Origin: Bog-756 sp963741055
GTDB taxonomy: Bacteria; Actinomycetota; Acidimicrobiia; Acidimicrobiales; RAAP-2
Reading direction: 5' to 3'
Assembly: GCA_963741055.1 (NCBI GenBank)
Contig: CAVUGU010000002.1
Span: 62,001-126,000, forward strand
DNA: 64,000 nucleotides
Made by a program: the position numbers and the translations under genes. Shown here in pieces: positions 1-9,638 of this stretch (the first letter of the stretch is position 1; the number at the start of each line of letters is the position of its first letter). Below the pieces are notes generated by a model. It was given only the letters and a program-made list of their open reading frames with translations. It was not told the DNA's origin and made no database searches.

Positions 1-172
1 CCCGACGATCGTCACCCCGCCGCTCGACGCCGACGGTGCACCTCTGTACCTGCCGGTTACCACGACGACCACCGCACCGGCCCCCGCGGCGTCGAGCGCC
101 GCGTCGGGTGCCGCGCCGGCCGCCCCCTCGCCGGCGTCGACGATCCCCTCCTACGATCCGCGTCCCTGCTGA
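1..172 (+). CDS. C-terminal tail of an unidentified protein (5' partial)
   Basis: A reading frame open from the window edge ends at TGA 170-172. It encodes about 56 residues rich in Pro, Ala, Thr and Ser (a TTTTTAPAPAASSAASG stretch), ending in SYDPRPC. Such a tail is typical of a disordered linker or C-terminus of a secreted or membrane protein. No domain is visible, so no function is offered. Its 3' end overlaps the end of the convergent menD by about 20 bp, which is normal for this tightly packed region. Confidence 0.4.
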   Translation, partial: PTIVTPPLDADGAPLYLPVTTTTTAPAPAASSAASGAAPAAPSPASTIPSYDPRPC

Positions 173-1971
173 GCGGTCACGCCCTCCACCGCGCCGGAGA
201 GGGCCGCGAACAGCGCGCGGTGACGCTCGACGTTGCGGGTGCGCTCCGGAAGGCCGGACCCGGATCACCGACGGCGAGCCGCTCGCGATCCGCTCGGCGA
301 GCAGCGCCTCGAAGTGATCTCCGCCGGCTTCGTCGATCCGGTCGACCGGCCACCCGAACCCGGCCGCCACCGACGCGGGATCCTGGAACTGGGGTGTGCC
401 GAAGAGCAACTCGAAGGTTGGTCCGTCGACGAGGGCCGCCTGCTCGAGGAAGGAGAAGATGCCGCCGCCGCGGTTGTCGGCGACGACGACCGTGAGCGGC
501 AGCGACGGCAGCTCGGCGCCGACCAGCGCGGTGACGTCGTGGAGGAAGGCCAGATCGCCGACAAGAGCGACCGTCGGAGCCCCCGAGCCGATCGCCACAC
601 CGAGCGCGGTCGAGACGACGCCGTCGATTCCGTTCGCGCCGCGGTTGGCGAAGACGTTAGGTGGTGAGGGACGGGGGGTGGCGAACGACTCGAGGTCGCG
701 GACCGGCATCGAGGAGGCCACCACCAGGTTCGTCCCCGACGGCAGCGAGGCGAACACCCGGTGCGCGAGCGACGGCTCGTCGAGCCGCTCTGCAAGGAGC
801 TCGCGGAGGGCCGCACGCAGCCGCGCCTCGGCGGTCGTCCACTCCTGCCACCACTCCCCCTCTCGACGTTCCTTCTTCCGGCCGCCGCGGTGCGTCGTCA
901 CTCCGCTCGAGGAGGAGCCGGCAGTACGCCGACGGGTCGCAGCGAAGCAGCACCGAGGCGCGGCGCTCCGGGTCCCGCCACGAACCGGCCGGGTCGACGA
1001 CGACCACCCGTGCACCGCGTTCGGCTGCGGCGCCGAGATACGCCTGAACCGGCTTCGAGGCCCATCCGCCACCGAGGCAAAGGACCACTTCAGGCCAGTG
1101 CGCGTCGACGAACGATGCGGTGCGGAGAAGCGGGTCGGCCATGGCGACCACGCCCTCGTCGAGCAGTCGCGCTCCCGAAACGGGATCGGCGAGGAGCGGC
1201 CAGCGCGAACGCGCGGGAGAGCGCGCCGAGCACGCCGGGCTCGCCAGAGCGCGCCCCGGCGACGATCAGGCCTCGGGCCGGCAGTTCTCCGTCAGATGAT
1301 GCCAGCGCGTCGAGCATCTCATCGCTGGGCGCGCCGAGAGCCTCGGGCGCGACGTGCCACGGATCGCCGGAGGACCGACCGGGCTCGGCACCACCGCCGA
1401 GGGAGGGCTCGCCGACCAGCGGCTCACGGAAGGACAGGTTGAGGTGCACCGGTCCGGGACCTTTCGGACCCCTGGTCGCCTCGATCACGCTCCGCGATGC
1501 CACCGAGCGCCACCACGACCGCGAGGACCGGTCGACGACGCCAGGGTCGCAGCGGAAGCGGAGAGCCCCGTCGAAGAGGTCGCGCTGCTCGATGGTCTGA
1601 GGTGCGCCGACGCCGTGCAGCTCGGGGGGGCGGTCCGCGGTGCAGACGAGAAGGGGCACCGAGGCGAGGTCCGCCTCGACCACCGCGGCGTGCAGCTCTG
1701 CCGCCGCGGTCCCACTGGTGGTCACGGTCACCGCCGGCGTGCCCGTCGCCAGCCCGATGCCGAGCGCGGTGAATGCCGCAGATCGCTCGTCGAGCCGCAC
1801 GTGGACCGTGATCCGAGGCTCCGCGGCGAGTGCGAGGGCCAACGGAGCCGATCGCGACCCGGGACAAACGATGGCGTGGGCCACCCTGTTGCGCGCCCAC
1901 TCGTCGGCGAGGGTGGCCGCGTACGCCGCCTGCAGGTCGGCGACCCCACGGTCGTCGGTCGGTACGCTCAC
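151..1971 (-). CDS. menD: MenD, SEPHCHC synthase (three frame breaks)
   Basis: Thiamine-diphosphate enzyme that joins isochorismate and 2-oxoglutarate in cytosolic menaquinone synthesis. The N-terminal pyrimidine-binding domain is clear from the GTG at 1971: CPGSRSAPLALALA, LDERSAAFTALGIG and TTSGTAAAELHAAV. The middle domain continues in a second frame (MADPLLRTASFVDAHWPEV). The C-terminal domain is in a third (NVFANRGANGIDGVVSTALG, then GDLAFLHDVTAL, the diphosphate-binding part). The last 30 residues (ERTRNVERHRALFAALSGAV) need one more shift and end at TAG 151-153. Breaks lie near 1190-1215, 865-885 and 245-256. Rejoined, the protein is about 605 residues, slightly longer than usual. All catalytic blocks are present, so sequence error is likelier than decay. 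It is divergent from menH with 11-32 bp between them. Confidence 0.9.
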
Positions 1972-2003
1972 CGCGAGCTCCCATGCCGAAGGACGATCGC
2001 GCC

Positions 2004-2836
2004 ATGAAGTCCGACGCCGTTTCGCGCACCACCTTCCTCGACGCCGAGGAGGTCGGAGCGGGGCGCCGCCTCGTCCTCGCGCACGGCTTCACCCAAACGG
2101 CCCGTTGCTGGGGGGCGATGGCCGACGACCTCGCGGCGGACCACCGGCTGGTGCTGGTCGACCTTCCCGGTCACGGCGGCTCCGCCGAAGTGGACGCCGA
2201 CCTCGACGAGCGGTGCCGATCTGTTGGTCCGGACGGGAGGGCGCGGCTGCTACGTCGGCTACTCGATGGGCGCCCGCTTCTGCCTCCACGCGGCCCTGGC
2301 CCATCCCGAGACGGTCTCCTCGCTCGTCCTCGTCTCGGGTACCGCCGGCCTCGACGATCCGGTCGAGCGCCGCGCCCGCCGCATGGCCGACGACGAGCTG
2401 GCCGACCAGCTCGCTCCGGCGTCGGGCGGCACTCCCCCGGTCAGCGTCGAGCGCTTCCTCCGCCAGTGGCTCGCACAACCGATGTTCGCCGGCCTCGACG
2501 AGCGTGCGGCCGCGTTCGACGAGCGCGCCCGCAACTCGGCGGCGGGCCTCGCCTCGAGCCTTCGACGCGCGGGCACCGGAACCCAGCGACCCCTCTGGGA
2601 TCGTCTCGGTGAGCTCGAGATGCCGGTGGTCTCGATCACCGGCGAGCTCGACGAGAAATTCACCGCTGCTCGGGCGCCGGATGGCGCAGACCATCGGGCG
2701 GAACGCCTCCACCGCGGTCGTCCCCGCAGCCGGGCACGCACCCCACCTCGAGCAGCCGGCCGAAGTGGCCGCCCTGATCCGCTCGTTCGTCGCGGGCACC
2801 ACGTCCGCTGCGGGCGCGCCGGAAGCACCGGACTGA
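2004..2836 (+). CDS. menH: MenH-like alpha/beta hydrolase (two frame breaks)
   Basis: Predicted 2-succinyl-6-hydroxy-2,4-cyclohexadiene-1-carboxylate synthase, the step after MenD. Visible parts of the fold are LVLAHGFTQTARCWGAM (oxyanion region), DLPGHGGSAEV, the nucleophile elbow GYSMGAR, the acid strand VSITGELDEKF and the histidine loop PAAGHAPHLEQP. These blocks fall in three frames, with breaks near 2205-2213 and 2664-2672. ATG 1983 is an alternative in-frame start. The assignment as MenH rather than a generic hydrolase rests on the neighbours menD, menA, menB and menE. It converges on menA with a 14-bp gap. Confidence 0.8.
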
Positions 2837-2850
2837 GCCATCGGAACGAG

Positions 2851-3820
2851 TCAGGAGAACCACCAGAGCAGCGAGGCGGCCAGCAGCACTCCGAAGACCA
2901 CCTGCAGCCTTCCGGTAGCGGCCAGCACCGGAAGGAGCGCGCCCCCTTCGGCGCCGCTCGCGACGCGACGGGCAGGCGCGACCGCCGCGGGCAGCGCCAA
3001 CAGGGTGAGAAGCAGGGCCAGTCGGTGGGCCGGCGCACCCGGCCAGGCCAACGCGCCGAGCGACCAGGCCAGCGCGCCCGCGAAGGGTGCGGCGATGCAG
3101 AAGAGGTAGACGAAACCAGCACGACGCCGTCCGAGGCGCACCGCGAGGGTGTGCTTCCCGCTCGCGGTGTCGGAGGTGATGTCACGCAGGTTGTTGGCGA
3201 GCAACAGCGCGGTGGCGAGCAGGCCGACCATCACCGCCGCACACCAGAGCACCGGCACCCCGAGCCGGAGGGTCTGCACGTAGAAGGTGCCGGCGGTCGC
3301 GACCAGCCCGAAGAACACGAAGACGAACAGCTCACCGAAGCCTGCGTACCCGTAGGGACGCGGACCGCCGGTGTAGAACCATCCCGCGAGGATCGGACGC
3401 CGCGCCGATCGGGACCAGCCACCACGAGGTCGCCCAGGCGAGGACCAGCCCGGCGGCGCCGGCCACCCCGTAGGCGAGCAGCGCTGCCCTGCGGACCGAC
3501 TCGGGTGCGGCGAGACGCGCTGCGACGAGGCGCACCGGGCCCACCCGCGCGTCGTCGGTGCCTCGGATGCCGTCCGAGTAGTCGTTGGCGTAGTTGGTCC
3601 CGATCTGGAGGGAGAGCGCGACGATCAGCGCGAACAGTGCGCACCACCACGAGTCGATCCTCGGGACCGCCTCCGTCGCTCCCGAGGGGTGGTAGCGCAC
3701 GGCGGCCGCGGTGCCGACCACCACCGGCACGATCGCCGCGGGCAGGGTCCGCGGCCGTGCGCCGAGCACCCAGCGCCGCAGTTTTCCCGGAGCGGGGGGC
3801 GCAGCGGTGTTCTCCGTCAC
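2851..3820 (-). CDS. menA: MenA, DHNA polyprenyltransferase (one frame break)
   Basis: Integral membrane UbiA-family enzyme that attaches the polyprenyl chain to 1,4-dihydroxy-2-naphthoate. The first Asp-rich motif, NYANDYSDGIRGTDD, and the second, NNLRDITSD, bind the prenyl diphosphate through magnesium. Hydrophobic helices such as ALFALIVALSLQIG and VFVFFGLVATAGTFYVQTL fill the rest. The frame breaks near 3390-3402: the first part reads into VRRLR and a stop, while the homologous continuation (ILAGWFYTGGPRPYGYAGFG) is one frame away. The start is ATG 3818-3820. It is followed 37 bp upstream by the end of menB, so menB-menA probably form one transcript. Confidence 0.9.
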
Positions 3821-3857
3821 TGCTCGCTCCGCGTTGCGCGAGGCGCGCCCGCCGGGT

Positions 3858-4800
3858 TCACGGACGACGAGGGAAACGTCCGAAGTCGGGTGGGCGACGC
3901 TCTTGGAAGGCGTTCCGCCCCTCCTGGGCCTCCTCGCTCATGTAGAAGAGCATGGTCGCGTCACCGGCGAACTGCTGCAGCCCGGCGAGGCCGTCGTCGG
4001 CCGCGTGGATGCCGCCTTTCAGCATCCGGAGCGCGAGCGGCGACAGCGAGAGCATCTGGCGGCACCAGGCGACCGTCTCGTCCTCGAGCTCGGCGAGAGG
4101 GACGACCGCGTTGACCAACCCCCACTCGAGCGCGGTCGCCGCGTCGTACTGGCGGCAGAGGAACCAGACCTCCTTCGCGCGTTTGAGACCCACCGTGCGG
4201 GCGAGCAGGCTCGCCCCGTACCCGCCGTCGAAGCTGCCGACCCGGGGACCGGTCTGGCCGAAGCGCGCGTTGTCCGCGGCGACGGTCAGGTCGCACACCA
4301 GGTGGAGCACGTGGCCGCCTCCGATCGCGTATCCGGCGACCATCGCGACCACCGGCTTCGGGAACCGGCGGATCTGGATCTGGAGGTCGAGCACGTTGAG
4401 GCGCCCGATGCCCTGGCGGGCGACTGCGTCGTCCCCCAGGTAGCCGTCCTCCCCCCGGACCGCCTGGTCCCCACCCGAGCAGAACGCGTCGGGTCCTTCA
4501 CCGGTGAGGATCACGACGCCGACCGAGGAGTCGTCGCGGGCCAGCGCGAACGCGTCGGCCAGCTCGAAGAGGGTCTGGGGACGGAAGGCGTTGCGCACCT
4601 CGGGGCGCGCGATGGTCACCTTGGCGATGCCCTCGGCGACCTCGAGCCGGATGTCCCGGTACGAGCCGCCGCGACTCGAAGGCCGGACCCGGGAGGCCGC
4701 GGAAGCGGTCGACGGGGTCGAGCGGAGGGCCCGAGATCACGGTCGTCGTCCGGGTCGCCGTCGCCGTCGGACCTCGGTCGGCCCCTTCCGCTGCAACCAT
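3858..4800 (-). CDS. menB: MenB, DHNA-CoA synthase (one frame break)
   Basis: Crotonase-fold enzyme that cyclises o-succinylbenzoyl-CoA to 1,4-dihydroxy-2-naphthoyl-CoA. The signature FCSGGDQAVRGEDGYLGDD, the oxyanion block AGYAIGGGHVLHLVCDLTV and the C-terminal QEGRNAFQERRPPDF are all MenB-like. The long frame begins only at a GTG inside the fold (4619). The preceding strand SYRDIRLEVAEGIAKV is in the same frame, but the N-terminus DPVDRFRGLPGPAFES comes from another, so a break lies near 4675-4690. I place the start at ATG 4800; GTG 4812 is possible. It is divergent from menE with about 50 bp between them. Confidence 0.9.
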
Positions 4801-4839
4801 TCGACCATCCACTCCTAGAGTCCTCACTCGTACGGTCGC

Positions 4840-4845
4840 TAGGCT
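4840..4845 (+). promoter_or_regulatory. -10 box for a leaderless menE transcript
   Basis: TAGGCT is followed by six bases (AACCGC) and then ATG 4852. This spacing puts the predicted transcription start on the start codon. No convincing -35 element is visible. Confidence 0.5.
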
Positions 4846-4851
4846 AACCGC

Positions 4852-6003
4852 ATGCCGGAGCTGGTAGCGCTCGACCTGGCGCCCGGCCCCGAGTTCGTGG
4901 ACGCCCTCCGGGTCGGCGTGGGACGCCGGCGACGCGGTGCTCCCGGTCGACCCGCGCTTGCCAGCTCCCGCCGCCACGGTTCTGCTCGACGCGCTCCGCC
5001 CGTCCCGGGTGGTGTCCTCCTCGGGCAGCGTCGCCCGGCCCGACGGGTCGCCGACCGAGGTCGGGGACGCCCTCGTCGTGCCGACCAGCGGGAGCACCGG
5101 CGAGCCGAAAGGCGTCGTCCTCACCCACACGGCGCTCACCGCTTCGGCCGTGGCCTCCTCGGCGAGACTCGGCGTCGACCCCGGAAGCGACCGGTGGGTC
5201 GCCTGTCTGCCGCTCGCGCACATCGGGGGGCTCGCGGTGGTCGTGCGCGCGCTGTCGACCGGTACCCCGTGCACCGTGCTCGAACGCTTCGACCCGGACC
5301 GGGTCGAAGCAGCTGGTGGGGGAAGGTGCGACCCTGGTCGCACTCGTCGCCACCGCTCTGGCCCGAATGGATGCCTCCGGCTACCGGAAGGTGCTCCTCG
5401 GCGGCAGCGCTCCGCCCGTCTCGCTCCCCGACAACGTGGTCACCACCTACGGCATGACCGAGACCGGCTCGGGGGTGGTCTACGACGGGCACCCGCTCGA
5501 CGGAGTCGAAGTGCAGGTGGGGGACGACGAGTCCGGTGCGACCGGCGAGGTGTTCGTCCGTGGGCCGATGCTGCTCCGCTGCTACCGCGACGGGTCCGAT
5601 CCGCGTCGTGCCGACGGGTGGCTGCCGACCGGCGATGCGGGGGTGCTCTGCGCCGACGGCACCCTCGCGGTCCACGGACGGATGGCCGAGATGATCGTCA
5701 CCGGCGGCGAGAAGGTCTGGCCCGAGCCGGTCGAGCGGGTGCTCGCCTCCCATCCGGCCGTCGCCGCGGCCGCGGTCGGGAAACGACCGGACCCCGAATG
5801 GGGCGAGCGGGTGGTGGCCTGGGTGGTGCCTCGAGACCCGGACCGGCCACCGACGGCTCCGCGAGCTCCGCGACGTGGTGGCCGCGGAGCTCGCGCCGTG
5901 GGCGGCGCCTCGAGAGCTCGTCGTGGTGACGGATCTCCCACTGACCTCGACCGGGAAGGTGCGGCGCTCGGCTCTTTCTTCGGTGGACCCGGTCAGCGGG
6001 TGA
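4852..6003 (+). CDS. menE: MenE, o-succinylbenzoate-CoA ligase (three frame breaks)
   Basis: Adenylate-forming enzyme that activates o-succinylbenzoate for MenB. Core motifs of the superfamily appear in order: phosphate loop PTSGSTGEPKGVVLTH, A5 TYGMTETGSG, hinge DGWLPTGDAG, and A10 TSTGKVRRSAL with the catalytic lysine. They are spread over several frames, with breaks near 4910-4925, 5300-5312 and 5845-5855. The total of about 384 residues is short for the superfamily but usual for actinobacterial MenE. The 3' end (TGA 6001-6003) overlaps the convergent SDR gene by 11 bp. Confidence 0.88.
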
Positions 6004-6772
6004 CGCCGCCGCTCGGGACGCACCGCGACCCGCCGTCGACGACCAGCGTCTCGCCGGTGATCCACGACGCCGCGTCCGAGCAGAGGAACAGCGCGCAGTT
6101 CGCCACGTCCTCGGGCGTGCCGAGCCGTCGCAGGGGCAGCCGCCGCGCGATCGCTTCCCCGGCCGGCTCCCACAAAGCGCGGGCGAAGTCGGTCGTGACC
6201 AGACCCGGCGCGATGGCGTTGACCCTGACCTTGGGGCCGAGCTCACCCGCGAGTTGCTCGGTGAGGTGGATGACCGCCGCCTTGGTCACGTTGTACCAGC
6301 CGATGCCCGCTTCGACCGTGAGCCCGCCGACCGAGGCCATGTTGAGGATGCACCCCCCGCCCTCGGACATGCCGGCCTCCCAGGCGGCCCGTGCCCAGTC
6401 GAGATAGCCGAGCTGGTTGACCTCGACCGTCTTTTCGGCCCGCGCCCGATCGATCTCGATGATCGGCCCGAAGTAGGGGTTGGTCGCGGCGTTGTTGACC
6501 AGGATGTCGAGAGACCCGAACCGCTCGACGGTCGCCTCGACGCACGCGACCGCCTGCGACGGGTCACCTGCGTGGGCGACCCGCCAGTCCACCCGGGCGT
6601 CCGCGCCGAGCTCGGCTCTCATCGCATCCGCGGCGTCGGCCAACGCGTCGGCTTTGCGCGACGCGAGCATCACCGCGGCCCCGGCCCGCGCGAAGGCGAG
6701 CCCGATGGCTCGACCGATCCCTCGCGATCCCCCGGTCACCAGGGCCGTCCTACCGTCGAGTCGGAGCTCCAT
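5993..6772 (-). CDS. SDR family oxidoreductase
   Basis: Classical short-chain dehydrogenase/reductase of 259 residues. It has the dinucleotide-binding TGGSRGIGRAIGLAFARAG near the N-terminus, NNAATNPY, the catalytic serine in NMASVGG, the catalytic YNVTK, and the C-terminal GETLVVDGGSR typical of the 3-oxoacyl-ACP-reductase-like subgroup. The ASRKADAL segment after strand beta-2 favours NADPH. ATG 6772 was preferred to GTG 6778 because a TAGCCT box sits exactly six bases before it. Substrate cannot be told from sequence. The gene is divergent from the DUF255 gene and is not clearly part of menaquinone synthesis. Confidence 0.85.
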   Translation of the reverse strand: MELRLDGRTALVTGGSRGIGRAIGLAFARAGAAVMLASRKADALADAADAMRAELGADARVDWRVAHAGDPSQAVACVEATVERFGSLDILVNNAATNPYFGPIIEIDRARAEKTVEVNQLGYLDWARAAWEAGMSEGGGCILNMASVGGLTVEAGIGWYNVTKAAVIHLTEQLAGELGPKVRVNAIAPGLVTTDFARALWEPAGEAIARRLPLRRLGTPEDVANCALFLCSDAASWITGETLVVDGGSRCVPSGGVTR

Positions 6773-6778
6773 GGCCAC

Positions 6779-6784
6779 AGGCTA
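6779..6784 (-). promoter_or_regulatory. -10 box for a leaderless SDR transcript
   Basis: On the minus strand TAGCCT is followed by GTGGCC and ATG 6772, a six-base spacing. It decides the start codon of the SDR gene. Confidence 0.5.
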
Positions 6785-6837
6785 GGTGGGTCCTCTCCGG
6801 CTCCGGCGGTGAGCGAAGGGCGACACGGACCAGCCCC

Positions 6838-6843
6838 TAGCAT
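6838..6843 (+). promoter_or_regulatory. -10 box for a leaderless DUF255 transcript
   Basis: TAGCAT is followed by CAGGAC and then GTG 6850. It is one half of a compact divergent promoter region of 77 bp shared with the SDR gene. Confidence 0.5.
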
Positions 6844-6849
6844 CAGGAC

Positions 6850-8890
6850 GTGAACCGGCTCGCCGACGAGACCTCGCCGTACCTCCGCCAGCACGCCGAC
6901 AATCCCGTCGACTGGTACCCGTGGGGTGACGAAGCGTTCGCGCGCGCGGCGAGCGAAGACCGGCCGGTCTTCCTCTCCATCGGCTACTCCGCCTGCCACT
7001 GGTGCCACGTGATGGCCCACGAGTCCTTCGAGAACGAAGCGACGGCGTCGGTGCTCAACGACACCTTCGTCAGCATCAAGGTCGACCGCGAGGAACGACC
7101 CGACGTGGACGCCGTCTACATGGAGGCGGTGCAGGCCATCACCGGGTCGGGCGGGTGGCCGATGAGCGTGTTCCTGACGCCGGACCGCCGGCCCTTCTAC
7201 GGCGGGACCTACTTCCCACCGGTCGACCGCCACGGGCTGCCCGCGTTCCGCACCGTGCTCGCCACGCTCGCCGACGCCTGGTCCGGACGCCGGCACGAGG
7301 TCGAGGAGCAGGCCGGCGAGATCTCCCGGGTGATCGAGTCGCGCACTTCGCTGCCCGCACGTGGTCGGCTGCCACTCGTCGGTGAGCCCGGCAGCGACCG
7401 ACGGCACGACGGCGGACATCCTCGCCGCGACGGTCGCGGATCTCGCCGAACGCTTCGACGGGGTCTGGGGCGGCTTCTCCCCGGCACCGAAGTTCCCCCA
7501 ACCCACGCTCGTCGATCTCCTGCTCCTCGACGCGGTGCGCCACGACGAGACGTCCGCGGGGTCCGAGGCGATGGCCGTGCGCACCCTCGACGCGATGGCC
7601 GCAGGCGGTATCCACGACCAGCTCGGCGGCGGGTTCGCCCGCTATTCGACGGACGCGGAGTGGCTGGTCCCCCACTTCGAGAAGATGCTCTACGACCAGG
7701 CGGGCTTGTTGCGCTGCTTCCTCCACGGCTGGCAGGTCACCGGCCGCGCCGACTATCTGCGGGTCGTCGAGGGGATCGTCGGGTACGTCGGTCGCGACCT
7801 CACCCTCGAAGAAGGCGGGGTGTGCTCGGCCGAGGACGCCGACTCCGAGGGAAGAGAAGGCGCGTTCTACGTCTGGACACCCGAAGAGGTCTCCGACGAG
7901 CTCCGAGAAGGAGGACTCTCGGCCGAGAGCGCTGCACGGGTCGCCACGTTCTTCGGGGTGAGCGGCCGACCCACCTTCGAAGGTCGCTTCGTCCTCCGCC
8001 GCCCTGTCGGCGAGCCGCTCACCGGACCCGAGGAGGTCGAGACGGGTCGGCGCATCCTCGAGACGGCGCGCACCAAGCGGGTGCGGCCCGGGCGCGACGA
8101 CAAGGTGCTGACCGAGTGGAACGCCATGTACGGCGCGGCGCTGGCCGAGGCGGCAGCGGCCACCGGTGAGCCGGCGTGGGCCGAAGCCGCGATCGCCATC
8201 GGCGAGTTCCTCTGCGACCACCTGCAGCGAGCGGACGGCCGGTGGCTGAGAAGCTGGCAGTCCGAGGGAGGCCCGCGCCACCTCGCCTATGCGAGCGACT
8301 ACGCGTGGCTCATCGAGTGCTTCACCCGGCTCGGCGAGCTGACCGGCCGCGCCCGTTGGACGGAACGGGCCCTCGAGACCGCCGACGCGCTCCTCGAGTT
8401 GTTCGCAGATCCCGCAGAAGGCGGGTTCTTCACCACCGGTCGCGACGCGGAGCAGCTGATCGTGCGTACCAAGGAGTTCTTCGACGGCGCGACGCCTTCG
8501 GCCAACGCCGTCGCGGCCTACTCGCTCGCCCGAATCGGCGGTCTCGCCGGCGACGCACGTTTCACCGACGGGTCGTGGGGTGTGGTCGATCTCCTCGGCG
8601 ACCTGCTCCTGCGACATCCGACCGCCTTCGCGCACACAGTGCTGACCGCCGACCTGTTCGCCCGCGGTCTCGTCGAGGTGGTGATCGCCGGCGAACGGCC
8701 CGATCTGCTCGGAGTGGTGCGCAGCCGGTGGCTGCCCGGCGCGGTGATCGCCTGGGGAGAGCGGACCGACTCTCCTCTCTGGCAAGACCGTCCGTCGGAC
8801 GCCGCGTACGTCTGCCGCGAGCAGGTCTGCCGTCTCCCGGTCACCGATCCGCACAGCCTCGAGGTCGAGCTCGCCGCGGTGTCCGCGTGA
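6850..8890 (+). CDS. DUF255 thioredoxin-domain protein, YyaL/SPATA20 family (one frame break)
   Basis: Large protein of about 680 residues. The N-terminal thioredoxin-like domain has NRLADETSPYLRQHADNPVD, the redox pair SACHWCHVM and GGWPMSVFLTPD. It is followed by an (alpha/alpha)6-barrel like those of N-acylglucosamine 2-epimerases (GGIHDQLGGGFARYSTD, HFEKMLYDQA, KVLTEWNAMY). This architecture is widely conserved but its biochemical role is not firmly established. The frame breaks near 7350-7375, just after the thioredoxin domain, and resumes at SPAATDGTTADIL. It ends in a GTGA overlap with the next gene, implying co-translation. Confidence 0.85.
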
Positions 8891-9609
8891 GCGGGAGGTC
8901 CACCCGAACACCACGAGGTGGCACCGCCCGCGAGGTCGCCCGCGGCGTCAAGCGCCGATCGCGCCTCGAGGTCCAGGGTGGAACCGCGCTGACCGTCCTC
9001 GTCCTCGCCTGCCACCCCGAAGACACCACCGGCATCGATCTCGCCTCGGGCGCGCTGGTGCGAGTGCGCGTCGAATGGCCGGAGGACCATGAACCGGACC
9101 TCACGCCCTTCGACGTGGCCGAGGTGCTTCTCGCCGACGAACCCGAGCGGGACGACCTCGCCCAGCCGGAGGCGGTGACCGCGAGCGGGCTTCCCCGCCA
9201 CCTCGGGACCTTGCACGGGCGGAGGGTCCGCCACCTCCTCCACCAGGTGGTCGCCCCGGTCGAGGAGCACCTGCTCGGCTTCCCCGGCGCCTCGGCTCCC
9301 TACTGGGAGTTCCGCGGGTTCCGGCCGTCGCTCGCGGTGATCGTGCCCAGCAAGGGGCCGGTCCTCTTCCGGCGCATCGGCGATCGTTCGGTGTGGGCAC
9401 GCTTCGGGTGGGGCCGCAGCGACAACTGGCTGCCCGTCGAGGACCCGCGGGCCGCGCGCGCCCTGGACGCCGCACGCCGCGACCGCCTCCAAGGGAAGGA
9501 TCTCGCCTCCGCGCTCGGCTTCAAGCCCCACTATGTGGTGGCTGCGGTCACCACGCCCCGCGACGGGCACTGCTACAAGACGGTCCGGGCCCTGCTGGCA
9601 CGGAGCTGA
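8887..9609 (+). CDS. Conserved-looking protein of unknown function
   Basis: GTG 8887 overlaps the stop of the DUF255 gene by four bases (GTGA), which fixes the start. The 240-residue product begins with a basic stretch (STRTPRGGTAREVARGVKRR). A compact hydrophobic region follows (ALTVLVLACHPEDTTGIDLASG), then a C-terminal block rich in aromatic residues (PYWEFRGFRPSLAVIVPSKG, WARFGWGRSDNWLP, FKPHYVVAAVTTP). There is no signal peptide and no membrane helix. I do not recognise the family. The coding character and the coupling to its neighbour make it a real gene. Confidence 0.7.
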   Translation: MSGRSTRTPRGGTAREVARGVKRRSRLEVQGGTALTVLVLACHPEDTTGIDLASGALVRVRVEWPEDHEPDLTPFDVAEVLLADEPERDDLAQPEAVTASGLPRHLGTLHGRRVRHLLHQVVAPVEEHLLGFPGASAPYWEFRGFRPSLAVIVPSKGPVLFRRIGDRSVWARFGWGRSDNWLPVEDPRAARALDAARRDRLQGKDLASALGFKPHYVVAAVTTPRDGHCYKTVRALLARS

Positions 9610-9625
9610 CCAGGCCGCGCTCGCA

Positions 9626-9631
9626 TAGTCT
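9626..9631 (+). promoter_or_regulatory. -10 box before the phosphatase-superfamily gene
   Basis: TAGTCT is followed by seven bases (CGGAGGG) and GTG 9639. The GGAGGG directly abuts the start codon, too close for a normal ribosome binding site, which favours a leaderless reading. Confidence 0.45.
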
Positions 9632-9638
9632 CGGAGGG

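Noticed and set aside
151..6003. Frame-broken men genes as a pseudogene cluster
   Set aside because: All catalytic motifs of five enzymes are preserved around each break, and similar breaks occur in essential genes such as murB and ftsK, so error is more likely than decay.
7139..8914. 591-residue minus-strand ORF opposite the DUF255 gene
   Set aside because: The plus-strand frame carries conserved family motifs throughout; the minus frame has none.
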